From a virus: a DNA stretch of 41,779 nucleotides. The first letter of the stretch is position 1. Each line of letters starts with the position of its first letter. Below, one piece after another: positions 27,431-35,777 of the stretch. The DNA lies in IMG/VR virus record IMGVR_UViG_3300028800_000172, positions 1 to 41,779 of that record; one strand, 5' to 3'. The notes under the pieces are model-generated. The model was not told the origin of the DNA. It ran no database searches and was given only the letters and a program-made list of their open reading frames with translations. The position numbers and the translations under genes were made by a program.

Positions 27431-28931
27431 ATGGCTGGTAACAGCCTTCTGACGATCTCGATGATTACCCGAGAGGCCATCGAACTCTTCGTCAACACTT
27501 AATTCGTAGGTGCGCCTATCGGTGACGATAGGTTGAAACTGGGTGAACTGCTGGAAACTCCGACCGCATGATGATGGCGAGGACAATCAGCAGCCAAGCT
27601 GCACATGTAGGGCGTGTCGCCTGAGGGGTGCAGAAGGTTCAACGACTAGGTCCCGCGCGAAAGCAGTAATGGACCCACGAGTGCCCAGCATCTCTCTGAG
27701 ATGAAGATATAGCCTGAGCCGGCGAGTAATCGTCGGAAGCGCGGGATAAAGAGCCCACGCGATAACACTACTGAACGCATTCATCAAAAACCTCGATCGG
27801 CAGTACGACTCCGAATTCGGAAAGAACGGCGAAAAAATCGGTAGCCAGCTTCGCATCAGGCTGCCGAACGACTACACGGTGCGTCACGGCCCTGCCGTTT
27901 CTATTCAGGACACTTCGGAACAGCAGATCGTTCTGACGATGGCAACGCAGGACGGCGTTGACGTGTCGTTCTCGACTGCCGACCTCTATCTCTCGCTGGA
28001 TGACTTCTCGGAGCGCATTTTGCTTCCGATGATGAACAACCTGGCGGGCGATGTTGCGTCCACCATCATGTCGTCGAACGCGCTTGCGCTCTGCAACATG
28101 AACGCAAATCTGGATGCGAACGGAGGACTGCTTACTCCGAACGACGGGACGTTCCTCAACGCGCAGGCTACTCTGGCGTTGAACTCGACCCCTCCGGGCG
28201 TGATGCAGAAGATCATCAACGATCCTCGCACCGAGGCTCGCGTGGTGACCTCGCTAGCTGGCTTGCTGAATCCGGCGACAGCGATCAGCGATCAGTACTA
28301 CGACGGCGTGATGTACCGTGCTCTTGGTGCCATGTGGTATCACGATCAGACGGTCATCAAGGCCACCACCGGTACTGCGACTAGCGATACCGTAAACGGT
28401 GCCGGTCAGACCGGCACGTCTTTGACGGTCAACGCGCTGTCTGGCACGTACAATGTTGGCGATATTTTCTCGATCGCCAATGTGAACGCGGTCAACATGG
28501 TGACCAAGCAGACGACTGGTGAAGTTCGCCAGTTTGTTGTGACGGTTGCTGCGGCTGCCAACGCGACGACGTTGACCTTCTTCCCGGCGCTCATTCCGTC
28601 TGCGAATGGTGTGGCGGGTGGTCCTTCGGTTCAGTATCAGACCGTTGACTCTTCGCCGGCCAACAACGCGACGATCACGCCGTACCTGCCTGCCTCGACC
28701 ACGTATCGGAATAACTTCCGCTACTCGCCGCAGGCTATCACGATGGCGACTGGTGACTTGCCACTTCCGGCGAACAAGGTCACTGCGCGTCACAAGTATG
28801 ACAACGTGTCGATGCGTGCGATTACCGATTACATGATCGGTACGGACCAGGAGATTACGAGGCTTGATGTCCTCTTCGGCTCGTTGACCATTCGTCCTCA
28901 GTGGGGCGTCAGAATTCCGGACCTGATCTGA
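27431..28931 (+). CDS. Major coat protein, P22 gp5-like, split by a group I intron
   Basis: The coding sequence is the join of 27431-27499 and 27774-28931, giving 408 residues. Exon 1 encodes MAGNSLLTISMITREAIELFVNT (23 residues); exon 2 continues NAFIKNLDRQYDSEFGKNG. The start follows TTGGAGATG. After the join the protein reads as P22-type coat proteins do: MxxNSLLTISMITREA, then NRQYDxxF, then GPAVSIQDTSEQQIVLTMATQDGVDVSFSTADLYLSLDDFSERI. The length is close to P22 gp5 (430). Without splicing, translation would stop right after FVNT (TAA at 27500). Forms the icosahedral head. Confidence 0.88.
27500..27773 (+). ncRNA. Group I self-splicing intron, 274 nt, no ORF
   Basis: Core elements are visible: P1 pairs exon CACT plus the first intron U (27496-27500) with AGGTG (27508-27512), giving the U-G wobble at the splice site. 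P2 is CCTATC/GATAGG (27515-27532). The Q-like element is CAATCAGCAGCC, the R element GTTCAACGACTA (27637-27648), the S element AAGATATAG (27704-27712), with P7 GCUA-type pairing and a bulged A. A P9-like hairpin CCGGCGA/TCGTCGG lies at 27719-27736. The intron ends in the terminal G (27773). Splicing restores the coat frame. There is no endonuclease ORF inside. Confidence 0.92.
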
Positions 28932-28962
28932 GATCTGACGCTAAGCGATCTCTAACGAACAT

Positions 28963-28993
28963 CCCTTGGGGCGAAATCCCCAAGGGCTTTTTT
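28963..28993 (+). terminator. Strong rho-independent terminator after the coat gene
   Basis: CCCTTGGGG (28963-28971) pairs perfectly with CCCCAAGGG (28978-28986) around a 6-nt loop, followed by C and six T (28988-28993). It lies 31 bp past the coat stop codon. It would reduce readthrough into tail genes, giving more coat transcript than tail transcript. Confidence 0.95.
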
Positions 28994-29015
28994 ATGCAAA
29001 CAGGACAGGTTCTAA

Positions 29016-29360
29016 ATGAACAAAATCTATGACATCCGCGATCAAATGCCGAAGTTCGCGGCCAACTTCTTCCCTCCGTATGAGCGTGAGGGAAAAGACT
29101 ATCCGAAGATGATGATTAATCCGGAGACGAAGAAGCCGTATCTGGACAAGGCCAAGAACATCATCGTGGTTCAGGACGAGCACGAGGAGAAACTTTTCCT
29201 CGCTCAGCACTATAAGCCGGAAACGCCAAAGTCGATTGATGTGCTTGTGGCAAATGCCGATCTTCCTGTTGCTCAGGTTGAGCAGCGGTTGGCTGAAGCA
29301 GACACGCCGGCCAAGCGCGGTCCAGGTCGTCCTCCGATGCCGAAAACGCTGACGGCGTAA
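29016..29360 (+). CDS. Hypothetical 114-residue protein
   Basis: ATG at 29016 with a weak AGG upstream; abuts the next ATG. The sequence (MNKIYDIRDQMPKFAANFFPPYEREGKDYPKMMINPETKKPYLDKAKNIIVVQDEHEEK) is mixed. It ends with TPAKRGPGRPPMPKTLTA, an AT-hook-like GRP motif. A role in head completion or DNA contact is possible by position. Confidence 0.6.
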   Translation: MNKIYDIRDQMPKFAANFFPPYEREGKDYPKMMINPETKKPYLDKAKNIIVVQDEHEEKLFLAQHYKPETPKSIDVLVANADLPVAQVEQRLAEADTPAKRGPGRPPMPKTLTA

Positions 29361-30101
29361 ATGGCGACCGGATCAGACATCATAACCTATGCCTTGAAGA
29401 AGGCGGGTGTCCTTGGCGTTGGCAGGAATGCCAGCGCACAGGATAACACGGATGCGTTGGCTGATCTGAACGATATGATTGCTGAGTGGAATACTCAGCG
29501 ATGGATGGTGTGGGATCTTCTGGTCCCTGGCTTTGTATCGGACGGACGAACGACTCCTTACACGATCGGGCCGGGCGGGAATTACAACGTATCGCGTCGT
29601 CCCGATCGGCTAGAGAGCGGATTTCTACGTCAGCTAGTTCAGAGCGGTCTTAACGTCGATACCCCAATTGAAATCATCCCGGCAGGCGAAGAGTACGATC
29701 GACTGAGCCTGAAAGGGCTCACATCCTTCACGCTAAATGCTTATCTGGATTCGGAATGGCCGGTTGGGAACATCTTTCTCTACCCGTGGCCGAATGCATC
29801 TCAGTACCAGATGTTCTTTCGGCTTAAGGACGTGATCCCGCTTGTTACGGCGGCCACTGATCTCTCCATCATTCCCGATCAATACATGTCTGCGCTCAAA
29901 TTCAATTTGGCGCGGCGACTTCGGCAGGCCTACGGCAAAGGCCTTCAACCCGATGTCGAATTGAACATGCTGGCGCGCAATTCGCTGGATGTCGTCAAGT
30001 GTTCGAATATCCAGATTCCGGAGTTGGTGCTCCCGAAGGTCCTAACGATGATGAGCAGCAGTTACAATATTTTGAGCGATCAATTTAGTGGGGCGAATTA
30101 G
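29361..30101 (+). CDS. Tail accessory factor, P22 gp4-like
   Basis: This is a 246-residue protein. MATGSDIITYALKKAGVLGVGRNASAQDNTDALADLNDMIAEWNTQRWMVW is the hallmark start of P22 gp4-like head-completion proteins. It binds the portal and begins tail assembly and DNA stabilisation; P22 gp4 is about 166 residues. The longer C-terminal part here (LRQAYGKGLQPDVELNMLARNSLDVVKCSN) is typical of relatives. Position after the coat gene agrees. Confidence 0.85.
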   Translation: MATGSDIITYALKKAGVLGVGRNASAQDNTDALADLNDMIAEWNTQRWMVWDLLVPGFVSDGRTTPYTIGPGGNYNVSRRPDRLESGFLRQLVQSGLNVDTPIEIIPAGEEYDRLSLKGLTSFTLNAYLDSEWPVGNIFLYPWPNASQYQMFFRLKDVIPLVTAATDLSIIPDQYMSALKFNLARRLRQAYGKGLQPDVELNMLARNSLDVVKCSNIQIPELVLPKVLTMMSSSYNILSDQFSGAN

Positions 30102-30178
30102 CGTTGAGTAAATACCGTTGAAAAATTGTCTGACCAATGGTCCGGCGCAAACTGACTTTTAAAAGGAGACTTTGAACT

Positions 30179-30583
30179 ATGTCTATCGTCGGAAAGGCAC
30201 CTCCCGCAAATTCCTCTTACCAGCTCATTGATGGGCGATGGGTTCTTGCTGTTGCGGCCGGGCTCAATCGCCCTTATCAGAGTGGCTTCACAGCTCATGC
30301 TGGCGGCACCAAAGCTGCTGCGCTTCAATTGCCGGCGCAAGTTGCCTTTCTCGAAGTAGACACGACCGCGACGAATGGCGACAGCGTTCTGCTTCCTGCT
30401 GCTCTTTCAGGCATGGAAATCAAGGTGTGGAATAACGGCGCAGCGACGCTAGATATTTACGGGCGCGGCACTGACACCATCAACCAGAGCGTAACCGCGA
30501 CGGCATACACCTTGACGGCTGGTCAGGCGGCTCATTTCTGTTGCGCCAAGAACGGTTCGTGGTTCGCTATCAAGACCGCCTAA
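30179..30583 (+). CDS. Putative head-decoration or tail beta-domain protein
   Basis: This is a 134-residue protein from ATG 30179 after AAAAGGAG. A beta-rich domain: VLLPAALSGMEIKVWNNGAATLDIYGRGTDTINQSVTATAYTLTAGQAAHFCCAKNGSWFA. The same pattern (VxN-GATLxIY then AYxLxxG) recurs in the protein at 32740, so the two are paralogous domains. Likely structural; possibly decoration or adhesin. The 77-bp gap before it holds no clear hairpin. Confidence 0.6.
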   Translation: MSIVGKAPPANSSYQLIDGRWVLAVAAGLNRPYQSGFTAHAGGTKAAALQLPAQVAFLEVDTTATNGDSVLLPAALSGMEIKVWNNGAATLDIYGRGTDTINQSVTATAYTLTAGQAAHFCCAKNGSWFAIKTA

Positions 30584-30595
30584 GTCTGACGCGCC

Positions 30596-32056
30596 GTGGG
30601 CAAACTTTATCTGACGAGCGGGGCGTATCAGGCTCGTAGCGTAATCCAAAATGCCCAACGGTGTTTGAACCTATTCCCTGAGGCGAACCCATCGGAAACC
30701 AATCCGCCCGTTCCTGTGACCCATCTGCCCAGACCTGGGAAGAAAACCTTTGCCATTCCTCCAACCCTTGGAGCTGGCAGGGGCCTTTACCGTGCTACCA
30801 ATGGCGATTTGTACACAGTTGTTGATGAGGTCTTGTACTTCGTCAACAGTGTCGGCGTGTATTCGGCAATAGGGAACCTGGGAGAAAAGACCAACCCCAT
30901 CGTATCGATGGCTGACAATGGTCAGGATGTCGGCGATGACATGGTGGTGGTGGACGGCACCACGAACGGCTGGACGGTTACACTTTCCACGCGTGCCTTC
31001 GCTCCGATTGTGGATGGGACCGGCACTTTCGTTGGGTCCACAACGGTCAAGTATACGACCGGGTTTTTCACCTTCAATGCTCCCGGTACTCCTTACTGGT
31101 ATTCGTCGCTTCCCAATTCCGTGACGTTTAACGCCCTGGATTTGGCAAGCAAGAACGGATACGCAGACAATATCCAGATCATTGGCATTAGAGCTCGTGA
31201 AGTCTGGCTGATCGGGGTGTTATCGACCGAGCCTTGGTATCTGGCGGGGACTTCGCCTTTCGCGTTCGAGTCGATCTCAACCACGTTCGTTTCCTACGGC
31301 TGTATCGCTCCTTATTCTCAGGTCGATCTTGACTCGGAATTGTTCTGGATTTCGCAAGACCTGAAAGGGCAGGCGATTGTTGTCCAGTCGAGTGGGTACA
31401 AAGCCGAACGAATCTCGACCCACGCCATTGAGCAGATTTTACAGGGGTATGTTGCTCAATTTGGCACGATTGCTGACGCGATAGGATCGACCTATCAGAT
31501 CGGTGGCCATACGTTCTATGTTCTGTCCTTCCCGACTGCTGATGCAACGTGGCAATACGATATCGCCACCAAGCAGTGGTCACAGCTTTGCTGGTTGGAT
31601 AATGATGGCAACGAGCATCGGGATAGGGCGTTGCTCTACGTCAACGCCTACAACCAGGTTCTTGGCCTCGATTGGCAGACTGGCATCATCTATACGATCG
31701 ACGTGAACACGTTCACGGACAATGGTCTCCCCATTAAGTGCCTGCGTAGTTTCCCGCACGTTGTAGACGAGATGAAGCGCCTCACGGTATGGTCTCTTGT
31801 GGCTGATATGGAGTGCGGTACGACCACGGATACCGTGAACACGCCATTGCTGAATTTGCGTTATTCCATGGATCGCGGCGTTTCCTTCAGCGATTACCTG
31901 ACAACCTCGATGGGTAATATCGGCGAGTATCTTACCTCTCCGCAGTTCACAAGATTGGGTCAGGCTCGTGACTGGGTTTTTGAGTTGTCGTGGTCTGAGC
32001 CGGTCAAGACGGCGCTGAATGGGGCGTATATTCTGACGGAAGAGGCGCAGTCTTAG
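30596..32056 (+). CDS. Packaged-DNA stabilisation protein, P22 gp10-like
   Basis: This is a 486-residue protein from GTG 30596. MGKLYLTSGAYQARSVIQNAQRCLNLFPEANPSETNPPVPVTHLPRPGKKTFA is a known start of gp10-type tail proteins. The rest is a beta-propeller-like series (GLYRATNGDLYTVVDEVLYFV, GDDMVVVDGTTNGW, IRAREVWLIGVLSTEPWYLAG). The length matches P22 gp10 (about 472). It forms the tail hub after gp4. Confidence 0.87.
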   Translation: MGKLYLTSGAYQARSVIQNAQRCLNLFPEANPSETNPPVPVTHLPRPGKKTFAIPPTLGAGRGLYRATNGDLYTVVDEVLYFVNSVGVYSAIGNLGEKTNPIVSMADNGQDVGDDMVVVDGTTNGWTVTLSTRAFAPIVDGTGTFVGSTTVKYTTGFFTFNAPGTPYWYSSLPNSVTFNALDLASKNGYADNIQIIGIRAREVWLIGVLSTEPWYLAGTSPFAFESISTTFVSYGCIAPYSQVDLDSELFWISQDLKGQAIVVQSSGYKAERISTHAIEQILQGYVAQFGTIADAIGSTYQIGGHTFYVLSFPTADATWQYDIATKQWSQLCWLDNDGNEHRDRALLYVNAYNQVLGLDWQTGIIYTIDVNTFTDNGLPIKCLRSFPHVVDEMKRLTVWSLVADMECGTTTDTVNTPLLNLRYSMDRGVSFSDYLTTSMGNIGEYLTSPQFTRLGQARDWVFELSWSEPVKTALNGAYILTEEAQS

Positions 32057-32076
32057 CGTATTCAAGGTGAAATTAG

Positions 32077-32334
32077 ATGACCGACAGCATGATAGATAAG
32101 GTAGCTGCGGCAATTCATGGTGTCGAAGGCCTCATGATTCCGTTTGCTGCCTTAAGAGAAGAGTCGGAGTTAAAACGTGCCTTGAGATTGAAGGCATGCG
32201 TTGCAATAGAGGCTATGCGAGACGTTCCGGAAAGTTGTTTTGACGACTATCGCAGTGACAAGATGTGGCGGGACCTTAATAGTAAAGAGGTTTGGAATCT
32301 CTGGCTAGACGCCGCCCTTAAGGTGAAATCGTGA
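32077..32334 (+). CDS. Hypothetical 85-residue protein
   Basis: ATG at 32077. The protein is helical (MIDKVAAAIHGVEGLMIPFAALREESELKRALRLKACVAIEAMRDVP) and ends WRDLNSKEVWNLWLDAALKVKS. Overlaps the next GTG. No family known. Confidence 0.55.
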   Translation: MTDSMIDKVAAAIHGVEGLMIPFAALREESELKRALRLKACVAIEAMRDVPESCFDDYRSDKMWRDLNSKEVWNLWLDAALKVKS

Positions 32335-32588
32335 TTGTTGGTCTTGATTATGACGGCACTTACACGCGAGATACATTCACGTTTCAAGGTATTGTGAACG
32401 ATTTTATCAGAGCGGGCCATAAAGTTGTTTGCATCACGATGCGAAGGCCAGAGGAGCGTGTCGAAATACCAGGATGCGAAACAATTTACACATCTCGTCG
32501 TGCCAAACTTCTCTATGCTGAGGAGAACGGAATCCCGATAGATATTTGGATCGATGACAAGCCGCGCTTTCTATTGTGCGATGGTTAG
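32331..32588 (+). CDS. HAD-superfamily phosphatase-like protein
   Basis: This is an 85-residue protein from GTG 32331. Motif I DYDGT (Asp6, Asp8) and motif IV DD (Asp75, Asp76 in IDIWIDDKPRF) are present, separated by a short alpha/beta core. It lacks a cap domain. Small HAD proteins act as nucleotide or phosphopolynucleotide phosphatases; the substrate here is unknown. It sits among accessory genes within the tail cluster. Confidence 0.75.
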   Translation: MIVGLDYDGTYTRDTFTFQGIVNDFIRAGHKVVCITMRRPEERVEIPGCETIYTSRRAKLLYAEENGIPIDIWIDDKPRFLLCDG

Positions 32589-32591
32589 GCT

Positions 32592-32768
32592 GTGATCGAC
32601 CTCAAGAAGGCTTACGCATGGGCCGCTGACGGAAAGTTCTTTCTTTCTCGCCTTCCCAAGCGTGACAAGCCGCAGCCTAAAAACACCTACGAAACGCGCG
32701 ATGCCCTTGCCGCAGAGGCGAGGGGAAGAGGAATAACGGTTGTCTGGATCGACGCAGCAACCCATTAA
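32592..32768 (+). CDS. Hypothetical 58-residue protein
   Basis: GTG at 32592, 3 bp past the HAD gene stop; TAA 32766-32768. MIDLKKAYAWAADGKFFLSRLPKRDKPQPKNTYETRDALAAEARGRGITVVWIDAATH has a small alpha/beta look. The 3' end overlaps the next gene's start. Function unknown. Confidence 0.5.
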   Translation: MIDLKKAYAWAADGKFFLSRLPKRDKPQPKNTYETRDALAAEARGRGITVVWIDAATH

Positions 32769-33186
32769 CATGCCAACAGCGGCCTCGCCGCTGGTTGAGG
32801 GTTTACAAGCGGGTCCTGCGCAAATCTGGTGGCGGTTCTGGAACGCGTTGCTGAATCGAACTCTGCAAACGGTACAGGCGACGGTTAACCCAACCGTAAC
32901 GGCGGCCGGAACGACACAGGCCACGGCGGCGGCGTTGGAATCTGAGTGGAACGTCGTCACATCAACACCTGTTAATTCTGGCGTTGTGCTGGATGGCTTC
33001 AACATCGGTGTTTCGACCACGGTATTCAATCAAGGCGGCGCGACGCTGAAGGTATATCCGCCTCCTGGCATGTCGATCGACGCACTGGCAACGAACGCGG
33101 CTTATTCGCTATCAAACGGCAAGCTACAAATCTTCAATCAGATTTCCGACACGCAATTTCTTACCACTCAATTGCAAGTACCATAG
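32740..33186 (+). CDS. Virion-type beta-domain protein
   Basis: This is a 148-residue protein. TTG at 32740 has AGAGGA 7 nt upstream; ATG 32770 is the alternative. The N-terminal helix (GPAQIWWRFWNALLNRTLQTVQATV) is followed by a beta domain similar to the protein at 30179 (VFNQGGATLKVYPPPG ... AAYSLSNGKLQIFNQISDTQF). Structural role in the virion is likely. Confidence 0.55.
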   Translation: MSGSTQQPINMPTAASPLVEGLQAGPAQIWWRFWNALLNRTLQTVQATVNPTVTAAGTTQATAAALESEWNVVTSTPVNSGVVLDGFNIGVSTTVFNQGGATLKVYPPPGMSIDALATNAAYSLSNGKLQIFNQISDTQFLTTQLQVP

Positions 33187-33192
33187 GGGCTT

Positions 33193-33723
33193 ATGGACAA
33201 CTTTTTCAGACTGGCAAAAGGCGTCAACTTTAATCCACTGTTGGTGGCGATCAATCGTCAACCAGAATTATGGGATCGGAACACGCTTCGGACCAAACAT
33301 CCAAACACGGCTCACAGTGAGGTGTCGGATATCTGGCTGATGTTCAATGAACTCGGCGAAGATGTCGCTAACGATATCATCGTTAAGCCATATCCTGCTT
33401 TTGAGAAACTGCCACAAGCTCGACCTCTGATCTTCGATCTCATGCGAACGGTTGAAGGCGTGACACTCGGAAGGGTGATTATCACCAAGCTTCCTCCGGG
33501 CAAGAAGATCACGCCGCATGTCGATGGAGGGGCGCCGGCCACTTACTATAAGCGCTATCAGATGGCATTGCAAAGTCTGCCGGGGGCGCTGTTTACGATC
33601 AGGGACGAAACAGTGCAGTTCGAAAGCGGCGAAGTCTGGCTGATTGATAACAAGAAAGAGCATTCGGTCGTCAATAATTCGCGAGATGACCGGATCGTCA
33701 TGATCGTGGATATCCGCAGTTGA
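33193..33723 (+). CDS. Aspartyl/asparaginyl beta-hydroxylase-like 2OG oxygenase
   Basis: This is a 176-residue protein. Residues 92-172 carry GRVIITKLPPGKKITPHVDGG with iron ligands His109 and Asp111, His157 in KKEHSVVNN, and Arg167 in DDRIVM for 2-oxoglutarate. That is the Asp_Arg_Hydrox fold. The N-terminal 90 residues have a helical domain. Such enzymes hydroxylate protein side chains; phage copies sit near tail genes. The substrate is unknown. Confidence 0.85.
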   Translation: MDNFFRLAKGVNFNPLLVAINRQPELWDRNTLRTKHPNTAHSEVSDIWLMFNELGEDVANDIIVKPYPAFEKLPQARPLIFDLMRTVEGVTLGRVIITKLPPGKKITPHVDGGAPATYYKRYQMALQSLPGALFTIRDETVQFESGEVWLIDNKKEHSVVNNSRDDRIVMIVDIRS

Positions 33724-33935
33724 CAGAGCTATCCGTCGATAAGTCCATTAGTGCTTCTCAGCCAACAGTTGAATGTTGTCTTGCCGACATGATGGCGGCG
33801 CCGGGATGCGTAGTTCAGATCGACGGTCATGAATTGTCGGCATCAGACAAGGCTCGCGTTGTCTCTGCTCTAAGGGCGGTCTCCGCTCTGATGGTTGCGT
33901 TCTTTCCGACAGATTACACGAGGCTCGGCGCTTGA
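33720..33935 (+). CDS. Hypothetical 71-residue protein
   Basis: TTG at 33720 overlaps the hydroxylase stop (TTGA). It has Cys in VECCLADMMAAPGC, and a helix (ASDKARVVSALRAVSALMVAFF). The next start overlaps its stop (TTGA). No family recognised. Confidence 0.5.
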   Translation: MTELSVDKSISASQPTVECCLADMMAAPGCVVQIDGHELSASDKARVVSALRAVSALMVAFFPTDYTRLGA

Positions 33936-34390
33936 TCACGTATCAGGTTGAGCCTTACGAAACCGCCCTTCCTGAACTGAAAGAGCTTCTACCGGTACAT
34001 TGGCTAGAGCTGGCATTGTTTCAGGACATGATGCCGCTTAAGCCACAGCACGCCGAATACATCGCGAGGGATCGAGAAGGAAGACTCTTCCTTACTACAT
34101 GCCGCAAAGACGGTGAGTTGATCGGGTATTACATCACCCTGATACACAACTCGCTGCACTACGACATCCCGACCGCCACGATGGATATCATCTACATGAA
34201 GATCGAATACCGATCTCGTGGATATGCCATTCGGATGATCAAATTCGTTGAAAAAGAACTGATAAAGCGCGGCATTCAGATTTGGTATTCGGGTTTTAAA
34301 ACTCAAAAAACATTAGGGCTTGATCGGGCGCTAAACGCGCTCGGCTTTGGTCCCGCTGATACTTATCTCGTGAAGTGGATCGGCAATTGA
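33932..34390 (+). CDS. GNAT-family acetyltransferase-like protein
   Basis: This is a 152-residue protein from TTG 33932. Strands and the acetyl-CoA loop: GELIGYYITLIHNSLHYDIPTATMDIIYMKIEYRSRGYAIRMIKFVEKEL, with R-S-R-G-Y-A forming the pyrophosphate loop (about residues 93-98). Then LDRALNALGFGPAD. N-acetyltransferase activity is inferred; target unknown. It lies directly before an ejection protein gene, in the same coupled chain. Confidence 0.7.
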   Translation: MITYQVEPYETALPELKELLPVHWLELALFQDMMPLKPQHAEYIARDREGRLFLTTCRKDGELIGYYITLIHNSLHYDIPTATMDIIYMKIEYRSRGYAIRMIKFVEKELIKRGIQIWYSGFKTQKTLGLDRALNALGFGPADTYLVKWIGN

Positions 34391-35271
34391 AGCTTAAGCT
34401 ATTCGATTACGAAGATTGGAAGCCATCCACTGACTGCTGTATCGCTGCCGCTGCTATCGGCGGGGCTGCTTCATTGGCCGGAGCCGGGATTAGTGCGTTT
34501 GGTGCGACGACCGCCGCAAACGATCAGGTCAAGGCTCAGCAAGCCGCTATCGCTGCTCAGCAGCAAATGTTCAATGTCGGGCAGCAGAATTTGCAGCCGT
34601 TCATTCAGGGTGGTGCTAATGCAATTCCTCAATTGGCAGCGCTCAGCAACACCTCGAATCCGAATTCTACTCTCTCGCAGTTGCTGGCGCTGACAACTCC
34701 TGGTTCGAATCAGACTGCTACGTTGGAAAAAACTCCTGGCTTTCAGTTCCTATCTCAGTACGGGACGATGGCGACGGAAAATGCTCAAGCTGCTCAAGGA
34801 GCGGGAGGGCCGGGTGGTAATTTAGCAACCGCGATTTCCAACTATAATCAGGGTCTAGCTGGAACGCAGTATTCGACCATCGTCAACTCGCTTCTAGGTG
34901 CCTATGGGGCTGGAACGGGCGCGCTTCAGAATCTCGCTAATATGGGGGCGAATGCGGCTGGAGGACTGGCTTCGAACGCGACAGCAGCGGGCCAGGGTAT
35001 CGCCAGTTCAACTGCCGGTATCGGCAACGCGCAGGCCGGGGCGGCTACGTCGATCGGGAACAGCGTCGGATCGGCTGTTGGAAGCATCGGCTCCAATCTC
35101 AGCAATATGAATATCCTCTCTCTGTTGTCAGGTCAGGGCGGCTTGTTTGGAGGTGGCGGCATCTACGGAGGTGGCTCGCCGGGTACTTCCATCGGTGGTG
35201 CGGTAGGCCCGACCTCGTTTGGCGGGGCTAATGGGCCTGCACCGCTTGTCGGATACGGGTTGGGCGCATGA
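34387..35271 (+). CDS. DNA ejection/transfer protein candidate
   Basis: This is a 294-residue protein from TTG 34387 (TTGA overlap). A hydrophobic Ala/Gly segment (IAAAAIGGAASLAGAGISAFGATTAANDQVKAQQAAIAAQQQ) is followed by a Gln/Asn/Ala-rich body and a Gly-rich tail. This matches podophage DNA-transfer proteins of the P22 gp7 or gp20 type, which leave the virion to form a trans-envelope channel. Confidence 0.7.
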   Translation: MKLKLFDYEDWKPSTDCCIAAAAIGGAASLAGAGISAFGATTAANDQVKAQQAAIAAQQQMFNVGQQNLQPFIQGGANAIPQLAALSNTSNPNSTLSQLLALTTPGSNQTATLEKTPGFQFLSQYGTMATENAQAAQGAGGPGGNLATAISNYNQGLAGTQYSTIVNSLLGAYGAGTGALQNLANMGANAAGGLASNATAAGQGIASSTAGIGNAQAGAATSIGNSVGSAVGSIGSNLSNMNILSLLSGQGGLFGGGGIYGGGSPGTSIGGAVGPTSFGGANGPAPLVGYGLGA

Positions 35272-35777
35272 TGGACAGTCCCGGAGCTTCAAATATGAGC
35301 AACCCGCTCGCCAATCAGCAAGCCCCGGAAGGCAACGGTAATCCGTTGGCGAGGATCGCCCCACAGATGGGGCCGTCTCCCCAACCCGCTCCAACGAGAG
35401 CACAGACGACTGCGGCGGTGCAGAGATTTTCCGCTATCCAAAACGCGATGCGCTCAGTGATGCAAGATCCGGCTTTCGGTAAGGAAAACGTTCGGCCTGA
35501 AGTCATGGATGCTGCGTCGAAGCTGCTGGGAAGCAAGCTTCTAAGCTTGCCTGAAGTGATGAACAGCATTTCAAGTCTACCTGACGACCCAATCAAGCAG
35601 AAAGCTTTCATTGAGGGGATTTTCAATTCTGCTCGTACTGCCGAATCTCAGGTTCTTGATCACCATGGAGCAGCGATAGTTTCCGGCAAACTTCCTCCAG
35701 ATGGAGGTGATAGCTACGATCCTAGCGCGCAAGAGCAGCATATGAATGGTTTGCTCTCACACTATCAGAGGTCGTAA
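35268..35777 (+). CDS. Hypothetical protein of the ejection cluster
   Basis: This is a 169-residue protein. The ATG at 35268 overlaps the previous stop (ATGATG). The start is low-complexity Pro/Asn/Gln; residues about 45-125 are helical (RFSAIQNAMRSVMQDPAFG, MDAASKLLGSKLLSLPEVMNSISSL). Late position between two ejection proteins suggests an internal virion protein. Confidence 0.6.
   Translation: MMDSPGASNMSNPLANQQAPEGNGNPLARIAPQMGPSPQPAPTRAQTTAAVQRFSAIQNAMRSVMQDPAFGKENVRPEVMDAASKLLGSKLLSLPEVMNSISSLPDDPIKQKAFIEGIFNSARTAESQVLDHHGAAIVSGKLPPDGGDSYDPSAQEQHMNGLLSHYQRS

Noticed and set aside
27263-27502. 79-residue frame whose end equals coat exon 1
   Set aside because: The last 23 codons are the true coat start; the part upstream of ATG 27431 lacks a ribosome site and resembles no coat N-terminus. 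The stop at 27500-27502 is the first codon of the intron.
28254-28793. 179-residue minus-strand frame inside the coat gene
   Set aside because: Extremely Arg-rich antisense shadow of a strongly supported coat gene.
27879-28931. Coat protein starting at 27879
   Set aside because: This misses the N-terminal 58 residues. The frame is open upstream to 27774, where the intron ends, and joins exon 1 in frame.
31580-32113. 177-residue minus-strand frame inside the gp10-like gene
   Set aside because: Shadow frame with no ribosome site and no neighbours on that strand.
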